Source: a candidate division KSB1 bacterium (GTDB lineage Bacteria > Electryoneota > RPQS01). Taken from it: a stretch of DNA of 41,811 nucleotides. How positions within the stretch are numbered: the first letter of the stretch is position 1; the number at the start of each line of letters is the position of its first letter. Below the pieces are notes generated by a model. That model worked only from the letters and a program-made list of their open reading frames with translations, searched no databases and was not told where the DNA came from. The DNA is taken from assembly GCA_016214895.1 (NCBI GenBank), contig JACRMR010000020.1, positions 1-41,811 on the forward strand. The letters are read 5' to 3'. Below are positions 33,494 to 41,811 of this stretch, in pieces. A program made the translations under genes and the position numbers.

Positions 33494-34750
33494 ATGACGT
33501 GGCTGCGCGGACTCATTCAATATTCGGTATGGGAATCGCTGCGGATGGCGCTGGGCGCGATGTGGGCGCACAAGCTGCGCGCGGCGCTCACGCTGCTGGG
33601 CGTGATGATCGGCGTGATGACGATCATCTCGACGATGACCGTGCTGGGGGGAATCAAGCACTCGATCACGACCTCAATGCAGAATTCGCTGGCGGTGAAC
33701 GTGTTTCAGGTGCAGCGCTACGACGATAACGGCGGTGGCATTCACATGGGTCCGCGCCAGCGTCAGCGGCGACCGGAAATTGAACCCGAGTATGCCGACG
33801 TGATCCGCGAACGTTGTCCCTCCGTGCGGGCGGTGGGCGTGGAAGCCTGGGAATTCGGTTACACGCTGCGGCGCGGCTCGTTGGAATCGAATCCGAGCCA
33901 GCAGATCGCGGGCGGGTCGGCGGAGTTTGCGTTCAACAACGGCTACAATCTGGCGCTGGGTCGTCCGATCACGCAGCAGGACATCGCCGCGGACCGGGAC
34001 GTGATCGTGCTGGGCTGGGCCGCGTACAAGAAGCTGTTCGACCGTTTGAGTCCGCTTGGCAACTTCGTCCGCGTGGCCGGGCACAAGTTTGAGGTGATCG
34101 GCGTCTTTGAAGAGCGCGGTTCGTTGCTGGGGGAGAGCAAGGACAACGACAATTGGATCCCGATCAGCGCATGGTTTCGCGTGTTCGGCGACCGTTCGGT
34201 TAATCTAACGGTTCAAGCATGGAGCGGCGGGGTCTTCGATCAGGCACAGCAGGAAGTCATCGAAGCAATGCGCTCGGTGCGCGGCCTGAAGCCCGGTCAA
34301 AAGAACAATTTTGCGATGTGGACGCCCGACATGGTGCAGAACCAATTTAATCAGATGACCGCGGTCGTCGGGATCGCGGCGTTCGGGATTTGCGCGATTT
34401 CGTTGTTGGTGGCGGGGATCGGCATCATGAACATCATGTTGGTTTCCGTGACCGAACGCACGCGCGAGATCGGTTTGCGCAAGGCATTGGGCGGGACCCG
34501 TTCATCGATCTTGCGGCAGTTCCTGATCGAGGCGTTCATGCTGTCGCAAGTCGGCGGACTGGTGGGGATTATGTTGGGTTACATTGTGGCGGCGGTGATC
34601 AATAATCAGCTGCATTTTCCGGCCCCGATACCGATTTGGGCGGTCTCGCTGGCGGTTATATTTTGCAGCGTGATCGGTATCGGGTTCGGCATGTGGCCGG
34701 CGATCAAGGCGGCGCGCCTCGATCCGATCGAGGCCCTGCGTTACGAGTAA
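33494..34750 (+). CDS. MacB/FtsX-type ABC permease, copy 2
   Basis: A 418-residue paralogue of the preceding permease with the same layout: N-terminal helix ('AALTLLGVMIGVMTII'), periplasmic domain, three C-terminal helices with 'GIGIMNIMLVSVTERTREIGLRKALGG', and the end 'MWPAIKAARLDPIEALRYE'. Its periplasmic domain contains a polar 'GPRQRQRRPEIEPEY' loop not seen in copy 1. With a single ATPase and one adaptor in the operon, the two permeases are likely to form a heterodimer around the ATPase dimer. Confidence 0.9.
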   Translation: MTWLRGLIQYSVWESLRMALGAMWAHKLRAALTLLGVMIGVMTIISTMTVLGGIKHSITTSMQNSLAVNVFQVQRYDDNGGGIHMGPRQRQRRPEIEPEYADVIRERCPSVRAVGVEAWEFGYTLRRGSLESNPSQQIAGGSAEFAFNNGYNLALGRPITQQDIAADRDVIVLGWAAYKKLFDRLSPLGNFVRVAGHKFEVIGVFEERGSLLGESKDNDNWIPISAWFRVFGDRSVNLTVQAWSGGVFDQAQQEVIEAMRSVRGLKPGQKNNFAMWTPDMVQNQFNQMTAVVGIAAFGICAISLLVAGIGIMNIMLVSVTERTREIGLRKALGGTRSSILRQFLIEAFMLSQVGGLVGIMLGYIVAAVINNQLHFPAPIPIWAVSLAVIFCSVIGIGFGMWPAIKAARLDPIEALRYE

Positions 34751-34766
34751 TCGGCGGCCGTTCGTT

Positions 34767-34798
34767 CAGGTGATCCTGAGGAGTGACCGCTTGCGGTC
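34767..34798. repeat. Small inverted repeats before the S9 peptidase
   Basis: CAGG-TGAT-CCTG (34767-34778) and GACCGC-TT-GCGGTC (34785-34798) lie in the 70-bp gap between the second permease and the peptidase. Neither has a T-run. They may be a protein-binding dyad or an RNA processing or stability element. Confidence 0.35.
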
Positions 34799-34820
34799 GT
34801 GAGCATTGTGAGGTAAACGG

Positions 34821-36731
34821 ATGATGCGTGTTGCGTTATTGCTTTCTCTAATTCTGTTCAGCATGACCATGATTTCGACGGCCAAGAGCGCGGCGGACTT
34901 GCCGCTTGAGGAGTTTTTCAAGACCTACCGAGTGGGCAGCCTTGCTTTTTCTCCGGATGAGTCCGAGTTTGCGTTCATCTCCGATAAGAGCGGCAAGCAC
35001 CAGGCATATCGGATGCCGGTGCAGGGCGGCGACTGGCAGCGATTGCTCGAAACGGATGATGCGATCACTTCGATCACGTGGTGCCCCACGGATCGCTCGC
35101 TGATCATCTTCGGCATGGACCAGGGCGGGGATGAGAATTACCATCTTTATCGAACGACTCCCGCGGGCCAGACCTTCGAGGACTTGACACCGTGGGCCGG
35201 GAAGCGGGCCACACTGATCGGCTGGTCACACAACGGCTACTACCTCTACTTCAACTCAAACCGGCGCGACGACCGGTTCATGGATACCTATCGGCTCGAC
35301 GTTCGCACCATGCAAACGGAGGTTGTTTTTGAGAACAACACGACCTTCAGCGTTGACGCGATCTCGCCGGACGACCGGGTGCTCATTCTGAACGAGTTTC
35401 TGAACGTGACATCGTCGAATTTGTACACGTACGATGTCACGACCAAGGAGACGAAGGCGTTCACAACGCAGGCAGACGGTGAAGCGAATTACGGGTTCGC
35501 CGACTTCTCGCCCGACGGCAAGCTATACTATGTCTTGAGCGACCGGGGTTCCGAATTTACGCACCTGAAAACATACGATCCGGCCACGCAGCAATGGGCG
35601 ACGGTATTGCAGCCGGAATGGGATGTGGTCAGCGCCTCGTTCAGCTACAAGAACACATATCTCATCACCGCCGTCAACGAGGGCGGAATCTCGCGGGTGA
35701 CGATTGTGGATCACAAGTCCGGCAAGCCGGTGGCGCTGCCGCCGTTGCCTGCGGCGGAAATTATTCCGGTGGGTTTCAGCCGCAGCGAACGCTACTTGCG
35801 GATCTACGTCAACGCCGACAACATCCCCGGCGATCAGTATGTGTTCGACCTGCATGAGAACAAGTTGACCAAGCTAACGGACCTCTTCGATACGAGCGAG
35901 TTGCGTGAGGAAATGATGGTGACCTCCCGCTTGGTTTCATATCCGTCGTTTGACGGCAAGCAGATTCCGGCGTGGTTGTATATTCCGAAGCACTTGCCGA
36001 AAGGCGGCAAGGCTCCGGTCGTGATCGACGTGCATGGCGGGCCGATGGCCCAGGAGACTCCGGCGTACAAGCCGTGGACGCAATTCCTGCTGAGTCGAGG
36101 TTTCATCGTGGCGTCGCCGAATGTGCGCGGGTCAACCGGATATGGGAAGTCGTACTACCTCGCCGACGACCAGAAGTGGGGCGAGGATCCGCTGCAAGAT
36201 GTGGTGTACCTGAAGAAGTATCTTGCCGGCGTGCCCGAGGCGGACACGTCCCGCACGGTGATCTGGGGCGGCTCGTATGGCGGATACATGGTGTTGGCTG
36301 CCTTGGCGTTTACACCCGAGGAATTTACGCTCGGTTTGGATTGGGTGGGTCCGTCGAATCTGTTCACATTGCTCAGTTCGATTCCCCCCTATTGGGAGCC
36401 CTATCGCGCATATTTTTACAAAGAGATCGGTAATCCGGAGCTTGCCGCCGACAGCGCGCGGATGTACAAGCAATCGCCGGTCTTCTTTGCCGACCGGATT
36501 CAGCGGCCGTTGTTCATCGTGCAGGGCCGGAACGATCCGCGCGTGAAGGTGGCGGAATCGGATCAGATCGTGGACGCCGCGCGCAAGAACGGAAAAGAAG
36601 TCGAGTATCTGATCTTTGAGGATGAAGGTCATGGACTTCGCAAGCGGGAAAACAAGCTCAAGGCTTATGCCGCGATGTATGAGTTCATGCGGCATCACCT
36701 CGGCATGAACGGGACGGACCGGATCGATTAG
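34821..36731 (+). CDS. Secreted S9-family prolyl oligopeptidase-like peptidase
   Basis: A 636-residue serine peptidase of family S9 (DPP IV / acylaminoacyl-peptidase branch). A signal peptide (MMRVALLLSLILFSMTMIS) predicts export. Residues about 30-360 form a beta-propeller ('SLAFSPDESEFAFISDKSG', 'YGFADFSPDGKLYYV'). The C-terminal alpha/beta hydrolase domain has Ser485 in 'WGGSYGGYM', Asp572 in 'QGRNDPRV' and His604 in 'DEGHGL', a complete triad. ATG 34821 has GAGG about 8 bases upstream; the next codon is also ATG. It follows the MacAB-type genes by 70 bp and may be part of the same transcript. Confidence 0.92.
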   Translation: MMRVALLLSLILFSMTMISTAKSAADLPLEEFFKTYRVGSLAFSPDESEFAFISDKSGKHQAYRMPVQGGDWQRLLETDDAITSITWCPTDRSLIIFGMDQGGDENYHLYRTTPAGQTFEDLTPWAGKRATLIGWSHNGYYLYFNSNRRDDRFMDTYRLDVRTMQTEVVFENNTTFSVDAISPDDRVLILNEFLNVTSSNLYTYDVTTKETKAFTTQADGEANYGFADFSPDGKLYYVLSDRGSEFTHLKTYDPATQQWATVLQPEWDVVSASFSYKNTYLITAVNEGGISRVTIVDHKSGKPVALPPLPAAEIIPVGFSRSERYLRIYVNADNIPGDQYVFDLHENKLTKLTDLFDTSELREEMMVTSRLVSYPSFDGKQIPAWLYIPKHLPKGGKAPVVIDVHGGPMAQETPAYKPWTQFLLSRGFIVASPNVRGSTGYGKSYYLADDQKWGEDPLQDVVYLKKYLAGVPEADTSRTVIWGGSYGGYMVLAALAFTPEEFTLGLDWVGPSNLFTLLSSIPPYWEPYRAYFYKEIGNPELAADSARMYKQSPVFFADRIQRPLFIVQGRNDPRVKVAESDQIVDAARKNGKEVEYLIFEDEGHGLRKRENKLKAYAAMYEFMRHHLGMNGTDRID

Positions 36732-36768
36732 TGGTCGCGGTGTTTCTCCGCACACTGTGACCATGATG

Positions 36769-36806
36769 AAACCCCGACGCTGACGAGCGCCGGGGTTTGT
36801 GTTTCT
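36769..36806 (+). terminator. Rho-independent terminator
   Basis: AAACCCCG / CGGGGTTT (36769-36776 and 36791-36798) with an inner CGCT/AGCG pairing is followed by a GTGTTTC tail. It lies between the convergent S9 peptidase and SRPBCC-hydrolase genes and may act in both directions. Confidence 0.65.
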
Positions 36807-36846
36807 CGGAAAGTGGTTAACGGCAAACTCCGCTGCGAGCTGATCT

Positions 36847-37944
36847 CTACAGTTTCAGGCGCTTGTCGAGATAGACCAACGTCCGCTGGAGTGCTTCGTA
36901 GGTGATTGCCGCGTCGTAATCGGCGGCGTAGTTTGGATCCGCGAAGGCAGCGGCGGTGCTCAACAACACGATATCAACGCGCACACCGGCCTGGGACATC
37001 GCCTGACTGAACGCGGTGACCGTGGGACCGGGGCGTGTGAGATCGCGCTCACCGAATACAGCCTGGACCGGGCATGAAACGCGTTTCAGTGCATCCGGTC
37101 CCGGCCACTCGCCGGGATACCAGCAGGCACATCCACGCAACTTGGGCTGCGCGGCACCGGCGCTGATCGCCATGGAGCCGCCGTAGCCAATGCCCCAGAC
37201 CGCGATTCGCGATGTTTGGATATCCGGATTCTGCGCGAGGTATTGATAGACCTGCAATGCGGAAGCGACGGCCTCACTATCCACGACGAGCGTCGTGAAG
37301 CGTTCGGCTTGCTTCGGGTCGGATGTGACCTCGCCTTTGAACATATCAACGGCAACGGCGACATAGCCACTCAGCGCGACGGAATCGCAGAAGGCCCGGA
37401 TGGTGGAATTCAGGCCGAACCGATCATGCAGCACGATCACGGCAGGCGCGGCCTCCGCCGTGGCGGGGCGAGCGACGTACGCGCCCGGTGTCGCGTTCAA
37501 GTAGCCGGCCAGCTTGTCGAGTCGCGGCTGCCACCAGTCAGCCAATTGGGTGCGCGCATCGGAGGTATCGGCGGACCCGGCGGAGACCACGACGTCTTGT
37601 AACTGCACGCGGGTCCCGCTCCCCTGCCAATCGAAATGAAACGTCACGTTATGGGTGTCCGCGGCAATGATGTTATACTTCAGCGAGTCTCCCGGCCACG
37701 CCCCGCTGACCAGTCCTTCATCCAACCCGCCATTGGCAAAGGTAATCCGCCACGGCCCGCCCGCGGTGGCGGTGAACACAGCGTCGGCGGCGTCGAGCCA
37801 TTCGACCAACTGCCAGTCCGTGGTCAGCGCGCGGTAGGCTTGCAGCGGCGTCGCGGCGACGTTGAAGTACGTGGCGAGCGTGTGCGTCGTCGGCTGAGCA
37901 TACGCCATATTGACGCACAGCGCGAGGCAAATGAGCAGTTTCAT
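36847..37944 (-). CDS. Exported SRPBCC + dienelactone hydrolase-like fusion, catalytic residues missing
   Basis: A 365-residue protein with a signal peptide (MKLLICLALCVNMAYAQ). Residues about 20-145 look like an SRPBCC/AHSA1-type ligand-binding domain ('VAATPLQAYRALTTDWQLVEWL', 'GGPWRITFANG'). Residues about 155-365 look like dienelactone hydrolase ('APAVIVLHDRFGLN', 'GYVAVAVDMFKGE'). The nucleophile elbow GxCxGG reads G-I-G-Y-G-G (251-256), so Cys/Ser is replaced by Gly253. The H-A-F catalytic His region reads A-A-A-F (Ala near 332). It is therefore probably not a hydrolase and may bind a ligand. ATG 37944 has a perfect AAGGAGG, 6 bases away; earlier in-frame starts lack this. Confidence 0.82.
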   Translation of the reverse strand: MKLLICLALCVNMAYAQPTTHTLATYFNVAATPLQAYRALTTDWQLVEWLDAADAVFTATAGGPWRITFANGGLDEGLVSGAWPGDSLKYNIIAADTHNVTFHFDWQGSGTRVQLQDVVVSAGSADTSDARTQLADWWQPRLDKLAGYLNATPGAYVARPATAEAAPAVIVLHDRFGLNSTIRAFCDSVALSGYVAVAVDMFKGEVTSDPKQAERFTTLVVDSEAVASALQVYQYLAQNPDIQTSRIAVWGIGYGGSMAISAGAAQPKLRGCACWYPGEWPGPDALKRVSCPVQAVFGERDLTRPGPTVTAFSQAMSQAGVRVDIVLLSTAAAFADPNYAADYDAAITYEALQRTLVYLDKRLKL

Positions 37945-38016
37945 ATTGGCCTCCTTCAAATGGCATGTTGGCGAGAATATACGAAATTTATTGCGAATCG
38001 GAAAGGCGCTGGAACG

Positions 38017-38039
38017 CGAAAAGGCGGGCATGACCCGCC
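38017..38039 (-). terminator. Rho-independent terminator of the HD-GYP gene
   Basis: On the minus strand, GGCGGG / CCCGCC with a five-base loop is followed by TTTTCGC, 24 bp after the HD-GYP stop. The stem is short (6 bp) but all G-C. Confidence 0.55.
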
Positions 38040-38062
38040 TCGCCGACCGCATCACAATCTGC

Positions 38063-39241
38063 TTAATGCGCGAGTTCCAGTCGCGAATGTGTTTCGGCGG
38101 CCAGATCGACGGTCCGCGGAGTGATCCGGTTTCCTTTGGCGTCGCGGACCAGTACCACGATCGGGTGGTGGGGCTTGGCCGAGTTCGGCTTCATGACGGC
38201 GGCGGCGCAGCCATCCAGACCTTTGGTGGTCGCCTCGACGATCCGCACCATCGAACCTGTCGGGAAGATCGAGATGGTCTCGACCAGTAGCTTCACAACT
38301 TCCGAGTTGTAGATACTGCGCGACTGTCGCACGATCTCCGTGATGGCCGCCTCGGGAGACTGCGGTGCTCCCTTTCGACCGGCGATCAGGTTATCGTAGG
38401 CATCGGCAACGGCCACGATTTCGGAGAGCGGGAACATGGATTCCGTGGGCTTCGCGCCGTTGACGTAGGGTTTCGTATTCTTACCCCGGACACCGAGCGG
38501 ATAGCCCAGTCCGTCCTGCCGTTCGTGATGATAGAGGATCCCGGCCTGCGCCATGAAGAAGCGGTCGGTGCTATTTCCGAACATGGTGTGCCCGAACACA
38601 GGGTGCTCGCGCATCATGAAATGTTCATCTTCGCTGTACTCGTGCGGCCGCTTGGCCAGCAGTTCGGGAAAGGCCATTTTGCCGAGGTCGTGCAGAAACG
38701 CGGCGATTCCGAGTTCGAGCAGGTCGCGTCGCGAGTACAGCAGCCGGCGGCCGATCAGCACGGACAGCATGGTGACGTCAATCGCGTGTTCCTGATTGTA
38801 GCCGGTATTGCTCTTGATCAGGGTTTGATTGAGAATCAGCGCGGAGGAGTCCATGATCTCATCGACGATCGACGCGATCTCGCCCGAGACGCGCTCCACG
38901 TCCACGACGTTCCGGAACTCCGGCGCCTTCTCGATCACGGTCTTGAGTTGCTCGGGGGATACCGGTCGTTGGGCGGCGGCCTCGGCGATCCGCAGCATGG
39001 TATTGGAAACGACGGCGCTGGCGCGGTTGCGCGTCTCTTCGGAGATCGTTTCCTCGGGCAGAATATCCTCGGTCCCGTCTTCCACAATATAGAGCGCGGT
39101 CCGCCCCGTACCCAGCACGCGGTGGATGATCTCCGCTTCCAGCGGGAAGCCGGCGCGCAGCAGCAGCTGCCCGTCGTCCGAGAACAACGACTTGCCGAGC
39201 ATCATTCCCGGCTGCAAATCCTTGACAGGACAAATTCGCAT
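38063..39241 (-). CDS. HD-GYP domain c-di-GMP phosphodiesterase-like protein
   Basis: A 392-residue cytosolic signalling protein. Residues 1-60 are a small beta domain common before HD-GYP ('VKDLQPGMMLGKSLFSDDG'). The HD-GYP domain spans about 140-310: HD at 184-185 in 'FLHDLGKMAFP', a further His in 'MREHPVFGH', and the diagnostic 'HHERQDGLGYP' at 238-248. The metal-binding and GYP residues are intact, so it should hydrolyse c-di-GMP. The C-terminal 80 residues are a small beta extension. ATG 39241 is 23 bp after the PAS gene stop, so the two are probably co-transcribed and the PAS protein may sense a signal for it. Confidence 0.92.
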   Translation of the reverse strand: MRICPVKDLQPGMMLGKSLFSDDGQLLLRAGFPLEAEIIHRVLGTGRTALYIVEDGTEDILPEETISEETRNRASAVVSNTMLRIAEAAAQRPVSPEQLKTVIEKAPEFRNVVDVERVSGEIASIVDEIMDSSALILNQTLIKSNTGYNQEHAIDVTMLSVLIGRRLLYSRRDLLELGIAAFLHDLGKMAFPELLAKRPHEYSEDEHFMMREHPVFGHTMFGNSTDRFFMAQAGILYHHERQDGLGYPLGVRGKNTKPYVNGAKPTESMFPLSEIVAVADAYDNLIAGRKGAPQSPEAAITEIVRQSRSIYNSEVVKLLVETISIFPTGSMVRIVEATTKGLDGCAAAVMKPNSAKPHHPIVVLVRDAKGNRITPRTVDLAAETHSRLELAH

Positions 39242-39264
39242 AGACTACAAGTTCACTTCAAGGC

Positions 39265-40044
39265 TTATTCATGGGCGGTGTCGCGGCTATACTGCAACAC
39301 CATCTGTTCGACGTCATTTCCACTCATCAGCGGCAGGCATTCGATCCAGGCGGGATTGCCTCCCGGGTCTTGATCGCGGAGGGCCATGCGCAGTTTCATT
39401 TCCACGGCTCGCGTAAAGGCGGACAGGGCCTCGGCGGAGAGGCAGTGCCTGACATGGAGATCGAGCATGTTTGCCGGGCGGAAGCCGAAGACATCCGTCA
39501 TGGCTTGATTGCGGTACAGGATTGCGCCGTCCGTCCCGGCGATCAAGATTCCGACGGCGAGGTGGTCGAGCACATTCCGCGCGTGCTCATCCTGTTCGGC
39601 CCGCAGCATATGGTGATAGGTACGATGCTCGAGGATGGCTTCGAGGTCGCGGGTGTACTCGGACAGGGTTTCGCCCGGCGTCTCTTCGGTGATGCCCGCG
39701 AGGCCGTGGCGACGCGCGGACCAGACACACAGCACCGCATCGAGTTCGCCGATGGAGTTGCGCTGCGGCAAGGCGGTCAAATAGTTGAGTTCGGCTTCGT
39801 CGTGCGCGGTTTGGAGTAATACCGGCTCGTCGGCGACCGGCTCGTCGCCGACGAGCTTGTCGATAATTTCCGACCACCTTGAGGCGACGGTCAGCCGGTT
39901 CAGCAGTGAGGCGGCATTCGACCGCTCGCGCCAAAGTTGATTGGCCTGCCGATTTTCGTAGATGACATCGCCATCCGGGCGGATCAGCATGATCGCGAGC
40001 CGGCTGTCCTCGAGGAGGGCTTGTGCGGTGGTTGCGGTTAACAA
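39265..40044 (-). CDS. Two-PAS-domain sensor protein without output domain
   Basis: A 259-residue soluble protein with two PAS-like domains: 'LLEDSRLAIMLIRPDGDVIYENRQANQLW' region (1-110) and 'VLDHLAVGILIAGTDGAILYRNQAM' region (about 155-245), joined by a helix. There is no kinase, GGDEF or DNA-binding domain, so it would act by contact with a partner, most likely the HD-GYP protein encoded 23 bp downstream. The start is uncertain: TTG at 40044 keeps the full first PAS domain, while the first in-frame ATG (39990) would cut into it. No good Shine-Dalgarno is visible for either. Confidence 0.72.
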   Translation of the reverse strand: MLTATTAQALLEDSRLAIMLIRPDGDVIYENRQANQLWRERSNAASLLNRLTVASRWSEIIDKLVGDEPVADEPVLLQTAHDEAELNYLTALPQRNSIGELDAVLCVWSARRHGLAGITEETPGETLSEYTRDLEAILEHRTYHHMLRAEQDEHARNVLDHLAVGILIAGTDGAILYRNQAMTDVFGFRPANMLDLHVRHCLSAEALSAFTRAVEMKLRMALRDQDPGGNPAWIECLPLMSGNDVEQMVLQYSRDTAHE

Positions 40045-40581
40045 GATACGCTCATGGCGAAGTGAATGTTGAACATTTCGTCAAGGGGGCATCCGCAATT
40101 CAGAGACCAATTCGACGGGAATCTGCGGGGCGTCGAATTCTCTAAGCGCGGCAAGCCTTCCGTCCGCGGACTGTCTAATCTGGCTCGCACAGCGGGCTGC
40201 CGTTACCTCCGTTTGATGCAGCATCGTGGAACAAATTGCCTTCGGCGCGACATAGAGCATAAAGGATATATAAACAACATATTAAGAGGTTTATCTGAAT
40301 TCGCAAGGAGGGAGCGTCGGGGTCCATGGTATGAACGGGGGTGCACGCATGTGCATAGATTGCGCGGAGTCAGTGCAGTGGGCATCGTCGCCCGATGCAG
40401 TGGTGGGCGGCGGAGTTGACTCTCTGCGGAACATTTGTTAGCTTGAGTACTGTGCTATAACTCTGTATGTTGCCTCACTATACGCGTTACGAGGCCCGGT
40501 CGCAGGGCTTTTGACTCGCGGATGAGACAGGACAGGCGATATCGAATTCTCGGAGTTTCAAATACGCGGAGTTCAAACAAG
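40045..40581. other. Long intergenic region between divergent genes
   Basis: This 537-bp gap has no convincing protein gene. AT-rich DNA at 40255-40295, an isolated AAGGAGGGAG near 40302 without a useful reading frame, a small inverted repeat GCATCG / CGATGC near 40383-40400, and a promoter-like element at 40435-40461 are all that I can point to. Confidence 0.5.
40435..40461 (+). promoter_or_regulatory. Extended -10 promoter candidate
   Basis: TGCTATAAC (40453-40461) is an extended -10 element. The best -35 is weak (TTGTTA at 40435-40440, spacing 15). It would give a leader of about 110 nt for the gene at 40582. Confidence 0.4.
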
Positions 40582-41811
40582 ATGATGAAGAATCGTACGC
40601 CGGTTTGGGGGAGCGCATTGCTGGGGCTGCTCACCGTACTGCTCACCAGTCTGACCACGCAGGCTCAGCCATGCCCTGACCCCCGGCGCTGGGCGGACAG
40701 TCTGGGAGCGCCGATCCGTCAGGGCCACCACATCGAATGGCAGCGCGCGCTGGGCCGTCGGTCCACCGGAGAGATCGTGGTAACCTGGAGCGACACTCGA
40801 ACGGGTGACCGTGACCTCTACGGACAGATGATCAACCCGGACGGCTCGCAGCGATGGGTGACGACCGGCATTCCGCTGGCGCGTTATCCGCAGTATCGCC
40901 AAGAGGATTGCGATGTGACGCCGGTGACTGACGGCGGCTGGATTATGGCCTGGATTGAGTTCCGCGAGGACAGTACGGGCGACATTTGGGCCCAGAAGAT
41001 CAACGATCTGGGACAGCCGGTCTGGCCGGCCAACAATTTTACGGGCGTTCGTGTGGACGTATTTTCGACGCCGGTGAATGAGCTGACGGTCCGCATCGCA
41101 CCCGATTTGGCGGGCGGCGCGATAATCGCATGGGAGGACACGCGGCGCGGCGATCCGGCTGAGATTTACGCACAGCATGTTGACGCCAACGGGAATACCT
41201 GGTCGCAGGTCTTGGCGGTGACCGATACCCTGGGCGAGCAAATCGGCATCACGGCCGATAGTGACGGACAGGGCAACATGATCGTGGCCTGGAATGACAA
41301 GCGGCTTGCCAGTGACCAGAATATTTACGCGGCGAAGATTACTCCGCAGCGGACGCTGCCGTGGGGATCGGGCGTGAATGGCATCTGTGTCTGCTGCGCG
41401 CCGGGTTCGCAGGACGGCGTGAAGATTTGTCCGGACGGTAACGGCGGCGCCTATCTGGTGTGGCGCGATCAACGTGGTGGCGCGCAGCGCGACCTGTACG
41501 CGCAGCGGGTCAACGGTTCGGGGACTGCGCTGTGGCAGGCGGATGGCGTGGTCGTTTGCGATGCCATCGAAGACCAGAATTCTCCGCGCATTTCGATCAG
41601 CATGAACGGTGGCGCGCCGGACGGAGCGTTTATTGTCTGGGAAGATGTGCGCGTGAACGGGTATATCGAAGAGACCTACGCTCAGAAGCTTTCGCCGCCG
41701 AACGGCGCGTCGCTGTGGCAAGCCAACGGTCTCAAGATTTGCGGCAATGCCGAGTCCGGCGGAGTCGGGCAGACCCGCCAGGGCGGGCGGCAGACAACGG
41801 ATCTGGCGGGC
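40582..41811 (+). CDS. Secreted beta-propeller-like repeat protein, truncated by window end
   Basis: An open frame of 410 codons from ATG 40582 (a second ATG follows at 40585) with no stop before the window ends, so the C-terminus is missing. A signal peptide (hydrophobic 'ALLGLLTVLLTSLTTQAQ') predicts export. At least six repeats of about 55-60 residues follow the pattern 'VxWxDxRxGxxDxYAQxxNxxGxxxW', for example 'VVTWSDTRTGDRDLYGQ', 'IIAWEDTRRGDPAEIYAQ' and 'AYLVWRDQRGGAQRDLYAQ'. Such repeats occur in large secreted propeller-like proteins of FCB bacteria that often end in a sorting domain, which would lie beyond the window. Function unknown. Confidence 0.82.
   Translation, partial: MMKNRTPVWGSALLGLLTVLLTSLTTQAQPCPDPRRWADSLGAPIRQGHHIEWQRALGRRSTGEIVVTWSDTRTGDRDLYGQMINPDGSQRWVTTGIPLARYPQYRQEDCDVTPVTDGGWIMAWIEFREDSTGDIWAQKINDLGQPVWPANNFTGVRVDVFSTPVNELTVRIAPDLAGGAIIAWEDTRRGDPAEIYAQHVDANGNTWSQVLAVTDTLGEQIGITADSDGQGNMIVAWNDKRLASDQNIYAAKITPQRTLPWGSGVNGICVCCAPGSQDGVKICPDGNGGAYLVWRDQRGGAQRDLYAQRVNGSGTALWQADGVVVCDAIEDQNSPRISISMNGGAPDGAFIVWEDVRVNGYIEETYAQKLSPPNGASLWQANGLKICGNAESGGVGQTRQGGRQTTDLAG

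Noticed and set aside
40066-40419. 117-residue plus-strand frame in the 40045-40581 gap
   Set aside because: No ribosome-binding site, basic low-quality composition and no recognisable motif.
40573-41721. 382-residue minus-strand frame
   Set aside because: It is a shadow of the plus-strand repeat protein, which has a signal peptide and six matching repeats.

Overview
The window is high-GC bacterial chromosome, about 60% GC by eye. It carries no rRNA, tRNA, CRISPR array, insertion sequence or phage gene that I can recognise. Two large secreted beta-helix proteins end in the 'YPNPFN ... SGVYF ... LVLLK' tail typical of type IX-like C-terminal sorting domains. Together with a TamA/TamB pair, outer-membrane Omp85 proteins ending in Phe, and a mitochondrial-type aconitase, this points to a Gram-negative (diderm) member of the Fibrobacteres-Chlorobi-Bacteroidetes (FCB) superphylum. 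An uncultivated lineage such as Zixibacteria, KSB1 or relatives is a reasonable guess, but sequence reading alone cannot fix the phylum.

Layout. 1-277: short tandem repeats and the ferritin terminator. 278-888: ferritin with its promoter (minus). 1085-1263: a promoter/terminator-bounded stretch that may be a small RNA. 1404-2988: an unrecognised protein and a DinB-like protein. 3094-5499: aconitase. 5540-5830: a cluster of tandem and palindromic repeats. 5840-9341: a tightly overlapped operon of SixA phosphatase, two thymidylate-kinase-like proteins (the second with Arg in place of the Walker A Lys) and a Ppx/GppA phosphatase. 9419-11386: a secreted M3 oligopeptidase.

11405-17805 encodes exported proteins: two copies of a cassette (small Cys-containing exported protein followed at once by a beta-helix protein with a sorting tail) flank a secreted agmatine/peptidylarginine-deiminase-like protein. 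17908-29945 is a six-gene minus-strand run: a tail-anchored coiled-coil protein, a protein that may be a GTPase-dead dynamin relative, TamA, TamB, a second small Omp85 protein and PyrD. Five of the six genes overlap or nearly touch their neighbour; the exception is the 53-bp gap before tamA, which holds a perfect 11-bp-arm inverted repeat. This run is the best candidate in the window for an undescribed system, possibly an envelope-spanning lipid-transport or membrane-remodelling module.

30242-36731 is a plus-strand MacAB-type export operon (HlyD adaptor, ATPase, two FtsX-like permeases) followed by a secreted S9 peptidase. 36847-40044 (minus) carries an SRPBCC/dienelactone-hydrolase fusion that lacks two catalytic residues, and a PAS protein coupled to an HD-GYP c-di-GMP phosphodiesterase. 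A secreted repeat protein begins at 40582 and runs off the right end.
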